Part shown: positions 17,343 through 27,968 of the stretch, one piece after another
Layout of the letters: each line of letters starts with the position of its first letter
How positions within the stretch are numbered: the first letter of the stretch is position 1
DNA from: Lutibacter sp.
GTDB taxonomy: Bacteria > Bacteroidota > Bacteroidia > Flavobacteriales > Flavobacteriaceae
Direction of reading: 5' to 3'
Length of the DNA stretch: 40,200 nucleotides
Assembly (NCBI GenBank): GCA_030590985.1
Contig: JAUVBX010000004.1
Span: 1 to 40,200 of the forward strand
Notes under the pieces: generated by a model
What the model saw: the letters and a program-made list of their open reading frames with translations, nothing else
Database searches by the model: none
Told to the model about the DNA's origin: nothing
Program-made: the position numbers and the translations under genes

Positions 17343-19832
17343 TTATTTCTTTTTAGTGCTTTTTCTCTTTCTTGGTGCTTTTTTCTTGGTGTTTTTTGCA
17401 ATTATTTCTTGTACTTTTTCTAAACTTAATTTATCAGCTTTCGTCGTTTTTGGTAATTCAATTTTAACTTTACCTTTAATGATATTAAAGCGTCCCCATC
17501 GAGCTTTTTCAACTCTTATTCCTTCTTCTTCCCAATTATGAATAATTTTATCAATATTTTTTTGTTTTTTAATCTCAATAATTTCAGTAATATTTTCTAT
17601 TGATAAATTATCAAAATCATATTTTCTACTAACATTGATAAACATTCCATTCCATTTAAGAAAAGGACCAAAACGTCCAATTCCTTTTTGAACTGGCATA
17701 TTTTCATATTCTGCTATTGGAGCATCTGCTTTTTGCTTAGCTAAAATTAATTCAATAGCGTCTTCTATAGTAACTTTCGTTGGATCTTCCCCCTTAGGTA
17801 ATGAAACAAACATTTTATCATATTTTACATAAGGTCCAAATCTTCCATTAGAAACTATTACATCAGTTTCTTTATAAGTTCCTAAAATTTTAGGTAATTG
17901 GAATAAATCTAAAGCTTCTGATAATGTGATACTACTTATTGTTTGTGATCCTTGTAAACTTGAGAATTTTGGTTTTTCCTCATCGGTTGCTTCCCCTATT
18001 TGAATCATTGCCCCATATCGTCCTAACCTAGCATATACATTTTTTCCACTTTCGGGGTCTTGCCCCAATAAACGCTCCCCTCTTGCACGATCAGCATTTT
18101 GTGTCACATGCTCAACAGTACTATGAAATCCTTTATAAAAATCTTTAATTATTGCTTTCCAATCTCCTTTACCTTCGGCTATTTCGTCAAATTCAGTTTC
18201 GGCTCTTGCAGTAAAACCATAATCCATTACTTTTGTGAAATTTTCAACTAAAAAGTCATTTACCACTTTCCCAATATCTGTAGGAATAAGCTTCCCTTTA
18301 TCTGCTCCAACTATTTCAGTTAATTCCTTTTGGTCAATTATATTTTGGTTTAATGTAATCTGTGTATAGGTTCTTTTCACACCTTCTAATACAGGTTTTT
18401 CAACATAGTTTCTTCTTTGTATAGTCGAAATTGTAGGTGCATAGGTAGAAGGTCGACCAATACCAAGTTCTTCTAATTTTTTCACTAATGCTGCTTCTGA
18501 ATATCTATAAGAAGGTTTAGTGTAACGTTCTGTAGCTTTAATATAATTGACACTCACTTTTTCTCCAATCATTAATTTTGGCAACATACCTGCTTGCTCC
18601 TCTTCACCTCCATTATCTTTTCCCTCTAGATATACTTTTAAAAAACCATCAAATTTAATAACCTCTCCTTTAGCAGAAAAAATTTCTTTATTTTTATTAT
18701 TGACAATCTTTACATTTGTTCTTTCTAGTTGTGCATCGCTCATTTGAGAAGCAATTGTACGCTTCCAAATCAAACTATATAATCTATCTTGATCACTATT
18801 AATTGAAATAGTACTACTACTTAAATTTGTTGGGCGTATTGCTTCGTGTGCCTCTTGTGCTCCTTTTGATTTAGTTTTATAATTTCTTGGTTTGCTATAG
18901 GATTTTCCATAGGCTTCATCAATCACTTTTTGCGCTGATATCTTCGCATCATTTGATAGATTAACACTATCAGTACGCATATAAGTAATTAACCCTGCTT
19001 CATAAAGTCGTTGGGCTGTTTGCATCGTCTTAGCTACTGGGAAATACATTTTTCGCGAAGCTTCTTGTTGCAATGTTGAAGTTGTAAATGGAGGTGCAGG
19101 GTATTTGGTAGCTGGTTTCTTTTTTAAATCGGCCACCTTAAAATCAGCTCCAATACACGAGTTTAAAAAAGCTTCGGCTTCTAAACGTGTTTTAAAACTA
19201 GTTGTTAATTTGGTTCGAAAACTTTTTCCATTTTCATTCGTAAATTCTGCTATTACTTTATAAGATGCTTGTGGTTTGAAACCTTCAATTTCTCGTTCTT
19301 TTTCCACAATTAATCTAACTGCAACCGATTGCACTCTCCCAGCTGAAAGTCCACTTTTTACTTTTTTCCATAACACAGGAGATAATTCGTAACCCACTAA
19401 CCTATCTAAAACACGACGCGCTTGTTGTGCGTTAACCAAATTATAATTAATACTACGTGGATTTTCCACAGCTTTTAAAATAGCATTTTTAGTAATTTCG
19501 TGAAATACAATACGCTTGGTATTACTTTCAGTTAACTTTAGTTGTTCAAACAAATGCCAAGCAATTGCCTCTCCTTCACGATCCTCATCACTTGCTAACC
19601 AAACAGTATCTGCTTTTTTTGCTAAACTTTTAAGTTTTCTAATCACATCTTTTTTATCATCAGAAACAACATATTTAGGCATGAAATCTCCGTCTACATT
19701 TACCCCTAATTCTTTAGATGGTAAATCGGCAACATGTCCGAAACTAGATGCTACCACATAATCTTTTCCTAAAAACTTTTCAATAGTTTTGGCTTTGGCA
19801 GGTGACTCGACGATTACTAAATTTTTTGACAT
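17343..19832 (-). CDS. topA: DNA topoisomerase I
   Basis: Type IA topoisomerase relaxing negative supercoils; 829 residues, as in other Bacteroidota. The Toprim domain has IVESPAKAKTIEKFLG and SDEDREGEAIAWHL (residues about 81-94). The catalytic tyrosine is Tyr284 in LITYMRTDSVNLS. The region YSEAALVKKLEELGIGRPSTYAPTIS is the family block. Zinc fingers are absent; the C-terminus has glycine-rich topo C-terminal repeats (GRYGAMIQIG, GRFGPYVKYD, GRFGPFLKWNGMF, RWGRFNIIKG) and a basic tail (KKKAPRKRKSTKKK). A strong promoter is at 19856-19885, divergent from miaB. Confidence 0.98.
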   Translation of the reverse strand: MSKNLVIVESPAKAKTIEKFLGKDYVVASSFGHVADLPSKELGVNVDGDFMPKYVVSDDKKDVIRKLKSLAKKADTVWLASDEDREGEAIAWHLFEQLKLTESNTKRIVFHEITKNAILKAVENPRSINYNLVNAQQARRVLDRLVGYELSPVLWKKVKSGLSAGRVQSVAVRLIVEKEREIEGFKPQASYKVIAEFTNENGKSFRTKLTTSFKTRLEAEAFLNSCIGADFKVADLKKKPATKYPAPPFTTSTLQQEASRKMYFPVAKTMQTAQRLYEAGLITYMRTDSVNLSNDAKISAQKVIDEAYGKSYSKPRNYKTKSKGAQEAHEAIRPTNLSSSTISINSDQDRLYSLIWKRTIASQMSDAQLERTNVKIVNNKNKEIFSAKGEVIKFDGFLKVYLEGKDNGGEEEQAGMLPKLMIGEKVSVNYIKATERYTKPSYRYSEAALVKKLEELGIGRPSTYAPTISTIQRRNYVEKPVLEGVKRTYTQITLNQNIIDQKELTEIVGADKGKLIPTDIGKVVNDFLVENFTKVMDYGFTARAETEFDEIAEGKGDWKAIIKDFYKGFHSTVEHVTQNADRARGERLLGQDPESGKNVYARLGRYGAMIQIGEATDEEKPKFSSLQGSQTISSITLSEALDLFQLPKILGTYKETDVIVSNGRFGPYVKYDKMFVSLPKGEDPTKVTIEDAIELILAKQKADAPIAEYENMPVQKGIGRFGPFLKWNGMFINVSRKYDFDNLSIENITEIIEIKKQKNIDKIIHNWEEEGIRVEKARWGRFNIIKGKVKIELPKTTKADKLSLEKVQEIIAKNTKKKAPRKRKSTKKK

Positions 19833-19855
19833 AGATAAGATGAATTTTGAGCGTA

Positions 19856-19885
19856 CAAAAGTATATAGTTTTTTTTAAAATCAAA
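19856..19885 (-). promoter_or_regulatory. Promoter of topA
   Basis: On the minus strand TTTG (19885-19882), an 18-bp spacer and TACTTTTG (19863-19856). The box ends 23 bases before the topA ATG. Confidence 0.75.
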
Positions 19886-19933
19886 ATTATTATATGTTTT
19901 CATTCTTAATTAACAAAATTTTTACCCTGTCAA

Positions 19934-19966
19934 TTTGTCAGTTTTAGATAATAGATTGTATCTTTG
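19934..19966 (+). promoter_or_regulatory. Promoter of the miaB cluster
   Basis: TTTG (19934-19937), a 21-bp spacer and TATCTTTG (19959-19966), a full consensus match. The start codon of miaB is 29 bases further. It is divergent from the topA promoter, with about 48 bp between their -33 elements. Confidence 0.8.
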
Positions 19967-19995
19967 CCTATCTAAAAACTACTTAATACTACTAA

Positions 19996-21438
19996 ATGGG
20001 AAGTAATCAAATTATTGATGAAAAAAAACAAGGGCAAGCCTTGCTAACCAAACCCAAATCCGTTAACGGAAAAAAGGTTTATTTAGAAAGTTATGGTTGT
20101 CAAATGAATTTAAATGACAGTGAAATTGTCGCTTCTATTCTTTTAAAAGAAGGATACAATACCACTATGGATATGGAAAAAGCTGATTTGGTTTTAGTAA
20201 ATACCTGCTCTATTCGAGAAAAAGCCGAACAAACTGTACGCAAACGTTTAGAAAAATATAATTCGATTAAAAAGGTAAATCCAACCATGAAAATTGGTGT
20301 TTTAGGATGTATGGCTGAACGTTTAAAAGAGAAATTTTTAGAAGAAGAACAAATGGTAGATATGGTCGTTGGACCTGATGCGTATCGTGATTTACCTAAT
20401 TTAATTAAAGATATAGAAGATGGTCGAGAAGCTATAAATGTTCTTTTATCAAAGGAAGAAACCTATGCTGATATTGCACCTGTACGTTTAAACTCCAATG
20501 GTGTATCGGCTTTTGTATCAATTACACGTGGTTGTGATAATATGTGCACGTTTTGTGTAGTACCTTTTACTCGTGGTAGAGAACGCAGCAGAGATCCCAA
20601 AAGTATTCTCAAAGAAATTAAAAATTTACAAGATAAAAACTACAAAGAAATAACATTACTCGGACAAAATGTAGATAGTTATATTTGGTATGGAGGTGGA
20701 CTAAAAAAAGATTTTAATAAAGCATCTAAAGAAGCACAAGAAAAAGCTATTGATTTTTCTAATTTACTAGATATCTGCGCATTAGAATTCCCAGAGATAC
20801 GTATTCGTTTTTCAACTTCCAATCCACAAGACATGAAGCTAAATGTGATTCATACTATGGCAAAACACACAAATATTTGTAAGTATATTCATTTACCTGT
20901 TCAAAGTGGAAGCACAAGTGTATTAGAACGTATGAACCGAAAACATACACGTGAAGAGTATATCGATTTAATTAATAATATCAGAAGTATTATACCAGAA
21001 TGTGCTATTTCACACGATATGATCGCTGGTTTTTCTGGTGAAACGGAAGAAGAACATCAAGAAACATTGAGCTTAATGGAGTATGTTAAGTATGATTTTG
21101 GCTTTATGTTTGCTTATTCAGACAGACCCGGAACACCTGCTCATAAAAATATGCAAGATGATGTGCCTCTAAACATTAAAAAACATAGGCTTACAGAAAT
21201 CATTCAATTACAACAAAAACACGGGCTTTATCGAATGAAACAATTTTTGGGTAAAACTGTTGAAGTATTAATCGAAGGAAACTCAAAAAAATCAGATGCT
21301 CATTGGAAAGGACGTAGCTCACAGAATGCTATGGTTGTTTTTCAAAAAACTGAAAATGAAAAAATTGGTGATTTAGTATTCGTAAAGATTACTGATTGTA
21401 CATCTGCAACCTTAATTGGGACTAAAACAACCAATTAA
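19996..21438 (+). CDS. miaB: tRNA (N6-isopentenyladenosine-37-C2) methylthiotransferase MiaB
   Basis: Radical-SAM enzyme that adds the methylthio group to i6A37 in tRNAs reading UNN codons; 480 residues. The N-terminal MTTase domain binds a [4Fe-4S] cluster through the Cys in ESYGCQMN, VNTCSIR and VLGCMAERL. The radical-SAM motif is CDNMCTFC (in ITRGCDNMCTFCVVPFTRGRE). TRAM-like sequence occupies the C-terminal end (about 415-478, GKTVEVLIEG onward). The extension before the first conserved block is about 20 residues longer than in E. coli. First gene of a rightward cluster with 13 bp to the next gene. Confidence 0.97.
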   Translation: MGSNQIIDEKKQGQALLTKPKSVNGKKVYLESYGCQMNLNDSEIVASILLKEGYNTTMDMEKADLVLVNTCSIREKAEQTVRKRLEKYNSIKKVNPTMKIGVLGCMAERLKEKFLEEEQMVDMVVGPDAYRDLPNLIKDIEDGREAINVLLSKEETYADIAPVRLNSNGVSAFVSITRGCDNMCTFCVVPFTRGRERSRDPKSILKEIKNLQDKNYKEITLLGQNVDSYIWYGGGLKKDFNKASKEAQEKAIDFSNLLDICALEFPEIRIRFSTSNPQDMKLNVIHTMAKHTNICKYIHLPVQSGSTSVLERMNRKHTREEYIDLINNIRSIIPECAISHDMIAGFSGETEEEHQETLSLMEYVKYDFGFMFAYSDRPGTPAHKNMQDDVPLNIKKHRLTEIIQLQQKHGLYRMKQFLGKTVEVLIEGNSKKSDAHWKGRSSQNAMVVFQKTENEKIGDLVFVKITDCTSATLIGTKTTN

Positions 21439-21451
21439 AAACCAAATTATT

Positions 21452-22651
21452 ATGAATATTCAAGCCATAAAACAACGATTTAGTATTATAGGAAATGATC
21501 CTACCTTAAATCGTTCCTTAGAAAAAGCTACACGTGTAGCTCCAACTGACATTTCGGTTTTGGTAACTGGTGAAAGTGGTGTTGGTAAAGAAAGTATTCC
21601 AAAAATCATACATGCCTTATCACACCGTAAACACGCTAAATATATTGCTGTAAATTGTGGTGCAATACCAGAAGGGACTATAGACAGTGAGTTATTTGGA
21701 CATGAAAAAGGGTCATTTACAGGGGCAACTACTGCTCGTAAAGGCTATTTTGAAGTTGCAGATGGCGGAACAATATTTTTAGACGAAGTTGGCGAGTTAC
21801 CTCTCACAACGCAAGTGCGTCTTTTACGTGTGTTAGAGAATGGTGAATTCATAAAAGTAGGTTCCTCTAATGTGCAAAAAACAGATATACGTGTTGTAGC
21901 TGCTACCAATTTAGAGATGGATAAAGCTATAAACAAAGGTAAATTTAGAGAAGATTTATACTACCGTTTAAGTACTATCGAAATTAACATTCCTCCTTTA
22001 CGTGAACGAAAAGATGATATTCATTTACTTTTCAGAAAATTTGCCTCCGATTTTGCGCAAAAATATCACATGCCCACCATTAGATTAACCGAAGATGCGA
22101 TACAATTATTAAATAGATATTCATTTCCAGGAAATATACGCCAATTACGAAATATCGCTGAGCAACTTTCAATAATCGAAACAGAACGTACTATAAATTC
22201 GACAAGACTTAAAGAATATTTACCCAATTATAATAGTCAATTACCCAGCCTAGTTAGTGGACAATCAGCTGAATTTGACTATACTGCAGAACGGGAAATG
22301 ATGTATAATGTCATCTTAGAATTACGAAAAGAACTAGATGAAGTAAAACACCTAACAATGAACCTCTTAACAGGTAAAGAAGCTTCTACTAATTCAACAC
22401 TCCCGAGGATCTACAAAGAGGAGCCCAAAGAAAATGAAGATACATTTATAGATATTTCAAAAAAAACAGAAAATGAAAATGATATATTTGAAGAGATTGT
22501 TGAAGAAAATCAATTAACCCTGCAAGATCAAGAAATAACGATGATTAAACGCTCATTGCAAAAACATCAAGGAAAACGAAAACTAGCTGCCAAAGAATTA
22601 GGAATTTCTGAAAGAACATTATATCGAAAGATAAAACAATATGATTTATAA
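21452..22651 (+). CDS. Sigma-54 interaction domain transcriptional activator
   Basis: Bacterial enhancer-binding protein of 399 residues. I take the ATG at 21452 as start, because an upstream ATG at 21416 lies inside miaB and adds only unconserved residues. The AAA+ domain starts within about 20 residues: Walker A TGESGVGKES, GHEKGSFTGAT (GSFTGA in place of the usual GAFTGA, residues 87-92), Walker B GGTIFLDEVGELP, and PGNIRQLRN. A C-terminal Fis-type HTH (KLAAKELGISERTLYRKIKQ) binds DNA. No receiver, GAF or PAS domain precedes the AAA+ domain, so its signal input is unknown. Between them lies an acidic linker. It is downstream of miaB and upstream of lptE. Confidence 0.93.
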   Translation: MNIQAIKQRFSIIGNDPTLNRSLEKATRVAPTDISVLVTGESGVGKESIPKIIHALSHRKHAKYIAVNCGAIPEGTIDSELFGHEKGSFTGATTARKGYFEVADGGTIFLDEVGELPLTTQVRLLRVLENGEFIKVGSSNVQKTDIRVVAATNLEMDKAINKGKFREDLYYRLSTIEINIPPLRERKDDIHLLFRKFASDFAQKYHMPTIRLTEDAIQLLNRYSFPGNIRQLRNIAEQLSIIETERTINSTRLKEYLPNYNSQLPSLVSGQSAEFDYTAEREMMYNVILELRKELDEVKHLTMNLLTGKEASTNSTLPRIYKEEPKENEDTFIDISKKTENENDIFEEIVEENQLTLQDQEITMIKRSLQKHQGKRKLAAKELGISERTLYRKIKQYDL

Positions 22652-22657
22652 AATAAA

Positions 22658-23158
22658 ATGAAAGTAAAAACATATACACTTCTAATTATCACTCTGTTAC
22701 TTGTTGCAAGTTGTGGTATTTATTCATTATCAGGAGCCAAAATAGATGCAAAAACTATTCAAATAGATTATTTCCCGAATAATGCTGCACTAGTTGAGCC
22801 TTCACTAAGTCAAAAGTTTACCATTGCGTTACAAGATTTATTTTTACAACAATCTAATTTAACTTTGACTAAATCAGACGGTGAATTACAATTTGAAGGA
22901 GAAATAACCGATTATACAATTAGGCCAACAGCAGCAACAGCAGAACAAACTGCGGCTTTAAACAGACTGACAATAAAAGTTAAAGTGCGTTTTTATAATA
23001 ATTTAAATGAAGAAGATAACTTTGAAACAACTTTTTCACATTTTTATGATTATGAAGCAAATCAGCAATTGGTTGGAAGTACAATAGACGATGCTTTTAA
23101 TGAAATATTTGAACGCATAACACAAGATATATTCAATGCTTCAGTTGCCAAATGGTAA
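22658..23158 (+). CDS. lptE: LptE-family LPS assembly lipoprotein
   Basis: Outer-membrane lipoprotein of 166 residues that supports LptD in moving lipopolysaccharide to the surface. The signal has a lipobox (LLLVASCGIYSLSG, Cys at about residue 19) and the typical family start GIYSLSGAKI. The body has an alternating beta/alpha pattern with QLQFEGEITDYTIRP-type segments, then TIKVKVRF and a C-terminal helix (IDDAFNEIFERITQDIFNASVAKW). The family call is made from signal, length and fold pattern; the very divergent LptE sequences make this less certain than the neighbours. Gap to the activator is only 6 bp. Confidence 0.85.
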   Translation: MKVKTYTLLIITLLLVASCGIYSLSGAKIDAKTIQIDYFPNNAALVEPSLSQKFTIALQDLFLQQSNLTLTKSDGELQFEGEITDYTIRPTAATAEQTAALNRLTIKVKVRFYNNLNEEDNFETTFSHFYDYEANQQLVGSTIDDAFNEIFERITQDIFNASVAKW

Positions 23159-23198
23159 ATTATACTAGTTTTGTAAAATATTATTCTGCTTATATAGA

Positions 23199-24581
23199 AT
23201 GAATACTAAAGAATTTTTAAAAATATTAAAAGATCCTACTCAACTACAAAATGAACAAGTTTTTGAGTTAGAGGATGTAATTCGTAGTTTTCCCTACTTT
23301 CAAGCGGCAAGAGTATTATATCTAAAAGGACTTAAGAATCAGAATAGTTTTAGATATAATCAAGACTTAAAAACAACTGCAATTCATACAACCGATCGCA
23401 GTGTCTTATTCCATTTTATTACCTCTGATACATTTTATAATTCACAATCAAAGAAACAAGAACTAAAGATTATTCAGAAAATCGAAGAAGTCGATGAAAA
23501 TGTTATTAAAAATCTAAAGAAGGAAGTAACCACATCTGAAGAAGATAAGAATCTAATACTTAAAGATACTGAAAGTACTACTGACAAAGTTTTTGAAGGC
23601 GATAGTAACAAAATTGAAGCATCTACAGATAAAATTCATAGTATTCAAAAAGAAAAAGACTACATAACCAATGACATTGCAGAAAATCTAAAAGAAACTG
23701 AAGAAGAATTACAAAAAAATAAAGGAATAGAAAAAGAGGAAATCGAATACTTTATTAAAAAAATGACTTCTAATCCAGAAGAATATTCATTTATTGAAAA
23801 CAAGGATACTGATGATTTGGTTATTGAAACGGATGAGCAAAATGTTGAATATATTGATGAAACTAGTATAGAAAAATTGCAGAAGGAAGTAGCGATAATT
23901 ACACACGATGAAGAAGTAAAATTCTTAAAAGAAAAAGCTGATAAAGCAAAACAAGATATTGATAATAAAAGTCAAGAAGCTACTACAGATAAATCAAGAA
24001 AAGCTAAAGGTTTTATTTTTGAGATAGATAATGAAGAACATATCTATACTGTTGAAACAGAATCATCTAACAACACTAACACCTCGAAAACACAAGATTA
24101 CCACATTGCATTTGAATTAATTCAAGATGAAATAACGACCCAAATCACTGAAGAATCTCCCGTCAAAGAAGAAAAAATATCAATTGACTTAGACATAACC
24201 GATCCTATTCATTTTAACAAGGACGACACATACTCATTTAGTGATTGGATGCAACTATCCTCTTTCAAACCAATAGACCGTAACAAACCGGCTAAAATAG
24301 TTATACAACGGGGTAAAAATATGGATTTGATAGATGAGTTTATCGAAAAAAATCCTAAAATAAAACCTAGTAAAATTGCAGGGTTTACCGTCAATTTCAA
24401 TCAAATTGAAGAAATTGAAAGTGATATTATGATGACCGAAACTTTAGCACGTGTTTATACCGATCAGCACAAATATGATAATGCAATTAAAGCTTATGAG
24501 ATATTAAGTTTGAAATTTCCAGAAAAAAGTAGTTTCTTTGCAGACCAAATAAAAATGCTAGAAAATTTAAAGCAGAAATAA
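23199..24581 (+). CDS. Acidic cytoplasmic protein with C-terminal TPR-like segment
   Basis: This 460-residue protein has no signal peptide or membrane helix. The N-terminal about 75 residues form a folded-looking segment (FLKILKDPTQL, VIRSFPYFQAARVLYLKGLK). From about residue 100 to 340 it is low in complexity, Glu/Lys/Asp-rich and probably disordered or coiled coil. The last about 60 residues (ARVYTDQHKYDNAIKAYEILSLKFPEKSSFFADQI) are one TPR-like hairpin. It lies between lptE and secG in what looks like a conserved Flavobacteria gene order, suggesting a link to envelope protein export, but I do not recognise a function. A scaffold or assembly role is possible. Confidence 0.7.
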   Translation: MNTKEFLKILKDPTQLQNEQVFELEDVIRSFPYFQAARVLYLKGLKNQNSFRYNQDLKTTAIHTTDRSVLFHFITSDTFYNSQSKKQELKIIQKIEEVDENVIKNLKKEVTTSEEDKNLILKDTESTTDKVFEGDSNKIEASTDKIHSIQKEKDYITNDIAENLKETEEELQKNKGIEKEEIEYFIKKMTSNPEEYSFIENKDTDDLVIETDEQNVEYIDETSIEKLQKEVAIITHDEEVKFLKEKADKAKQDIDNKSQEATTDKSRKAKGFIFEIDNEEHIYTVETESSNNTNTSKTQDYHIAFELIQDEITTQITEESPVKEEKISIDLDITDPIHFNKDDTYSFSDWMQLSSFKPIDRNKPAKIVIQRGKNMDLIDEFIEKNPKIKPSKIAGFTVNFNQIEEIESDIMMTETLARVYTDQHKYDNAIKAYEILSLKFPEKSSFFADQIKMLENLKQK

Positions 24582-24607
24582 ATAACAAAATATAATTATA
24601 TAATAAA

Positions 24608-24958
24608 ATGAATACATTACTAATCTCATTAATTATCATCGTAGCCTTCTTATTAGTATTACTTATTATGGTACAAAATCCTAAAGGTGGTGGTTTATCA
24701 TCTACTTTTGGAGGTGGCGGTGCTTCTATGGGTGGTGTGCAAAGCACAAATACATTCTTAGATAAAAGTACTTGGACTCTAGCAGCTGTAATGATTGCTC
24801 TAATTTTATTAACCAACTTTACACTAAGACCAGATACTGCAAGTTCTAAATCTGGACTAAAAGAAACTTTAGATAATCGTGAGTTAATCGAAGAAGTTCC
24901 TGAGACAACACCTGCTGTACCAGTTGCACCAGCTGAAAACTCAGAAAAACCTGAATAA
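24608..24958 (+). CDS. secG: Preprotein translocase subunit SecG
   Basis: Small inner-membrane protein of 116 residues that assists the SecYEG channel. Two membrane helices are at about 4-23 (LISLIIIVAFLLVLLIMVQ) and 56-75 (WTLAAVMIALILLTNF). They are joined by the family loop NPKGGGLSSTFGGGGASMGGVQSTNTFLDKST. The C-terminal tail is Pro/Glu/Ala-rich (TTPAVPVAPAENSEKPE), longer than the E. coli version, as common in Bacteroidota. The gene is 26 bp behind the acidic protein gene and ends at the strong terminator (24981-25015). Confidence 0.95.
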   Translation: MNTLLISLIIIVAFLLVLLIMVQNPKGGGLSSTFGGGGASMGGVQSTNTFLDKSTWTLAAVMIALILLTNFTLRPDTASSKSGLKETLDNRELIEEVPETTPAVPVAPAENSEKPE

Positions 24959-24980
24959 TCCATCAAAAAAGATCTTATTT

Positions 24981-25015
24981 AATGCCAACCTAGTGACAGG
25001 TTGGCATTTTTTTTT
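24981..25015 (+). terminator. Strong intrinsic terminator after secG
   Basis: Eleven-base arms AATGCCAACCT (24981-24991) and AGGTTGGCATT (24998-25008) with a 6-base loop, followed by a run of T residues to 25015. It separates the miaB-secG cluster from groES-groEL. The TTG inside its 3' arm may also serve as the -33 element of the groES promoter. Confidence 0.92.
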
Positions 25016-25031
25016 GATTGGCATACTTTTG
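25001..25031 (+). promoter_or_regulatory. Candidate promoter of groES-groEL
   Basis: TTG (25001-25003), a 20-bp spacer and TACTTTTG (25024-25031) fit the consensus. The -33 element lies in the 3' arm of the secG terminator. The box ends 46 bases before the groES ATG. No CIRCE (TTAGCACTC inverted repeat) was seen, so HrcA-type control is not supported. Confidence 0.6.
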
Positions 25032-25077
25032 GAAAAAGAAACTAATAATTAATCAGTTTAACTATAATATTATAACA

Positions 25078-25353
25078 ATGAGTATAAATATCAAACCATT
25101 AGCAGATAGAGTTTTAATTGAACCTACAGCAACAGAAACTACTACAGCTTCAGGTATAATAATTCCTGATTCAGCAAAAGAGAAACCCCAAAAAGGAAAA
25201 GTAATTGCTGTCGGAAAAGGAACAAAAGACCAACCGATGACCGTAAAAAAAGGAGATGCAGTGTTATATGCAAAATATGCTGGCACTGAATTAAATATTG
25301 AAGGTAAAGATTACCTGATTTTACGTGAAAGTGATATTCTAGCAACTCTATAA
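25078..25353 (+). CDS. groES: Co-chaperonin GroES
   Basis: Heptameric lid of the GroEL chamber. Start is the ATG at 25078; a longer frame from 25018 adds residues that do not belong to the family. The 91 residues start [13 protein letters not shown] and contain the mobile-loop region [39 protein letters not shown] and the terminal [13 protein letters not shown]. All conserved blocks are present. It is followed by groEL after 22 bp, as in almost all bacteria. Confidence 0.98.
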   Translation: MSINIKPLADRVLIEPTATETTTASGIIIPDSAKEKPQKGKVIAVGKGTKDQPMTVKKGDAVLYAKYAGTELNIEGKDYLILRESDILATL

Positions 25354-25363
25354 TTAATACTAA

Positions 25364-27004
<1,641 letters not shown>

Positions 27005-27030
27005 ATCTTAGTAAAACTATATTTTAAAAC

Positions 27031-27060
27031 AAAACCCGATTCTTAATTGAAACGGGTTTT
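27031..27060 (+). terminator. Intrinsic terminator of groES-groEL
   Basis: Arms AAAACCCG (27031-27038) and CGGGTTTT (27053-27060) with a 14-base loop and a T-rich tail. It lies between groEL and the convergent superoxide dismutase gene and can serve both. Confidence 0.85.
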
Positions 27061-27085
27061 TTAGTTAATTAGTTTTTTGATTGAA

Positions 27086-27691
27086 TTAAACTAATTTATG
27101 ATAGCGTCTACTAACTTCATCCCAATTTACAATATTCCAAAAAGTTTGAATATAATCAGGACGACGATTTTGAAATTTTAAATAGTAAGCATGTTCCCAA
27201 ACATCTAAACCTAAAATTGGAATACCAAAACATCCAGCATCATCCATTAATGGGTTGTCTTGATTAGGTGTACTACATATTTCTAATTTTCCGTTTTCAA
27301 CACACAACCACGCCCATCCACTGCCAAAACGAGTAGCAGCTGCTTTATTAAATTCCTCTTGAAAAGCTCTAAAAGAGCCAAAAGAAATATCGATAGCTTT
27401 TGCTAAATCACCACTTGGTTTTCCTCCTCCTGTTGGAGATAAAATTGTCCAAAATAAAGAATGATTGTAAAAACCACCTCCATTATTTCTAACAGCTGTA
27501 CTGTAATTTGAAATATTCGCTAAGATTTCTTCAACAGTTTTTCCTTCAGTATCTGTTCCAGCAATTGCATTATTTAAATTGTTTGTATAACCTGCATGGT
27601 GTTTCGTATGGTGAATTTCCATGGTCATTGCGTCAAAATGAGGCTCTAAAGCATCGTACGCATAGGGTAATTTCGGTAATGTAAATGACAT
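27086..27691 (-). CDS. Superoxide dismutase, Mn/Fe family
   Basis: Cytoplasmic enzyme dismutating superoxide; 201 residues. The metal ligands are His27, His77 (in FYNHSLFW), Asp163 and His167 ([13 protein letters not shown]). Two positions point to Mn (or cambialistic) rather than Fe: a Gly four residues before His77 where Fe enzymes have Gln, and the Gln in [10 protein letters not shown] that supplies the metal-binding Gln of Mn enzymes. This is inference; metal content must be tested. Start codon is preceded by a long leader from the box at 27766-27773. It is convergent with groEL. Confidence 0.96.
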   Translation of the reverse strand: MSFTLPKLPYAYDALEPHFDAMTMEIHHTKHHAGYTNNLNNAIAGTDTEGKTVEEILANISNYSTAVRNNGGGFYNHSLFWTILSPTGGGKPSGDLAKAIDISFGSFRAFQEEFNKAAATRFGSGWAWLCVENGKLEICSTPNQDNPLMDDAGCFGIPILGLDVWEHAYYLKFQNRRPDYIQTFWNIVNWDEVSRRYHKLV

Positions 27692-27968
27692 AATATATAA
27701 TTTTAGTTAATAGTAAATTAAGATGCTTCTCTGAAAAAAACGCAGATAAACTTCCTATTATCTTCCAAATATAATAAACAATAAAGCTCAATAACTCTAA
27801 AAATAATATTACCTGTTTATAAGACTATAAAGAAAACTTATTAGTAATTATTCATATTAAATAAATAAAAAGCTGATTATTCCAATAAATTAGTAAATTG
27901 CGTCAAAGGTTTTGGTTTGTTAATTCAGAAAACGCAAAAACTATTCATAAATGAAATAGATAAGAATA
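27692..27968. other. Intergenic region with divergent gene starts
   Basis: The 277 bp between superoxide dismutase (minus) and the MBOAT gene (plus) is very AT-rich. It holds the SOD -7 element and, near 27896-27903, a weak TAnnTTG-like sequence that could serve the MBOAT gene. No other structure is seen. Confidence 0.5.
27766..27773 (-). promoter_or_regulatory. -7 box of the SOD gene
   Basis: The minus strand reads TATATTTG (27773-27766), an exact TAnnTTTG match. A TTG lies 15 bp upstream, slightly shorter than the usual 17-23 bp spacer. The leader would be about 70 nt. Confidence 0.55.

Noticed and set aside
21416-21451. An upstream ATG as start of the sigma-54 activator
   Set aside because: It lies inside the miaB 3' end and adds 12 residues with no conservation; the ATG at 21452 fits the family better.
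25001-25078. A CIRCE operator controlling groES-groEL
   Set aside because: No TTAGCACTC-N9-GAGTGCTAA or close variant was found between secG and groES.
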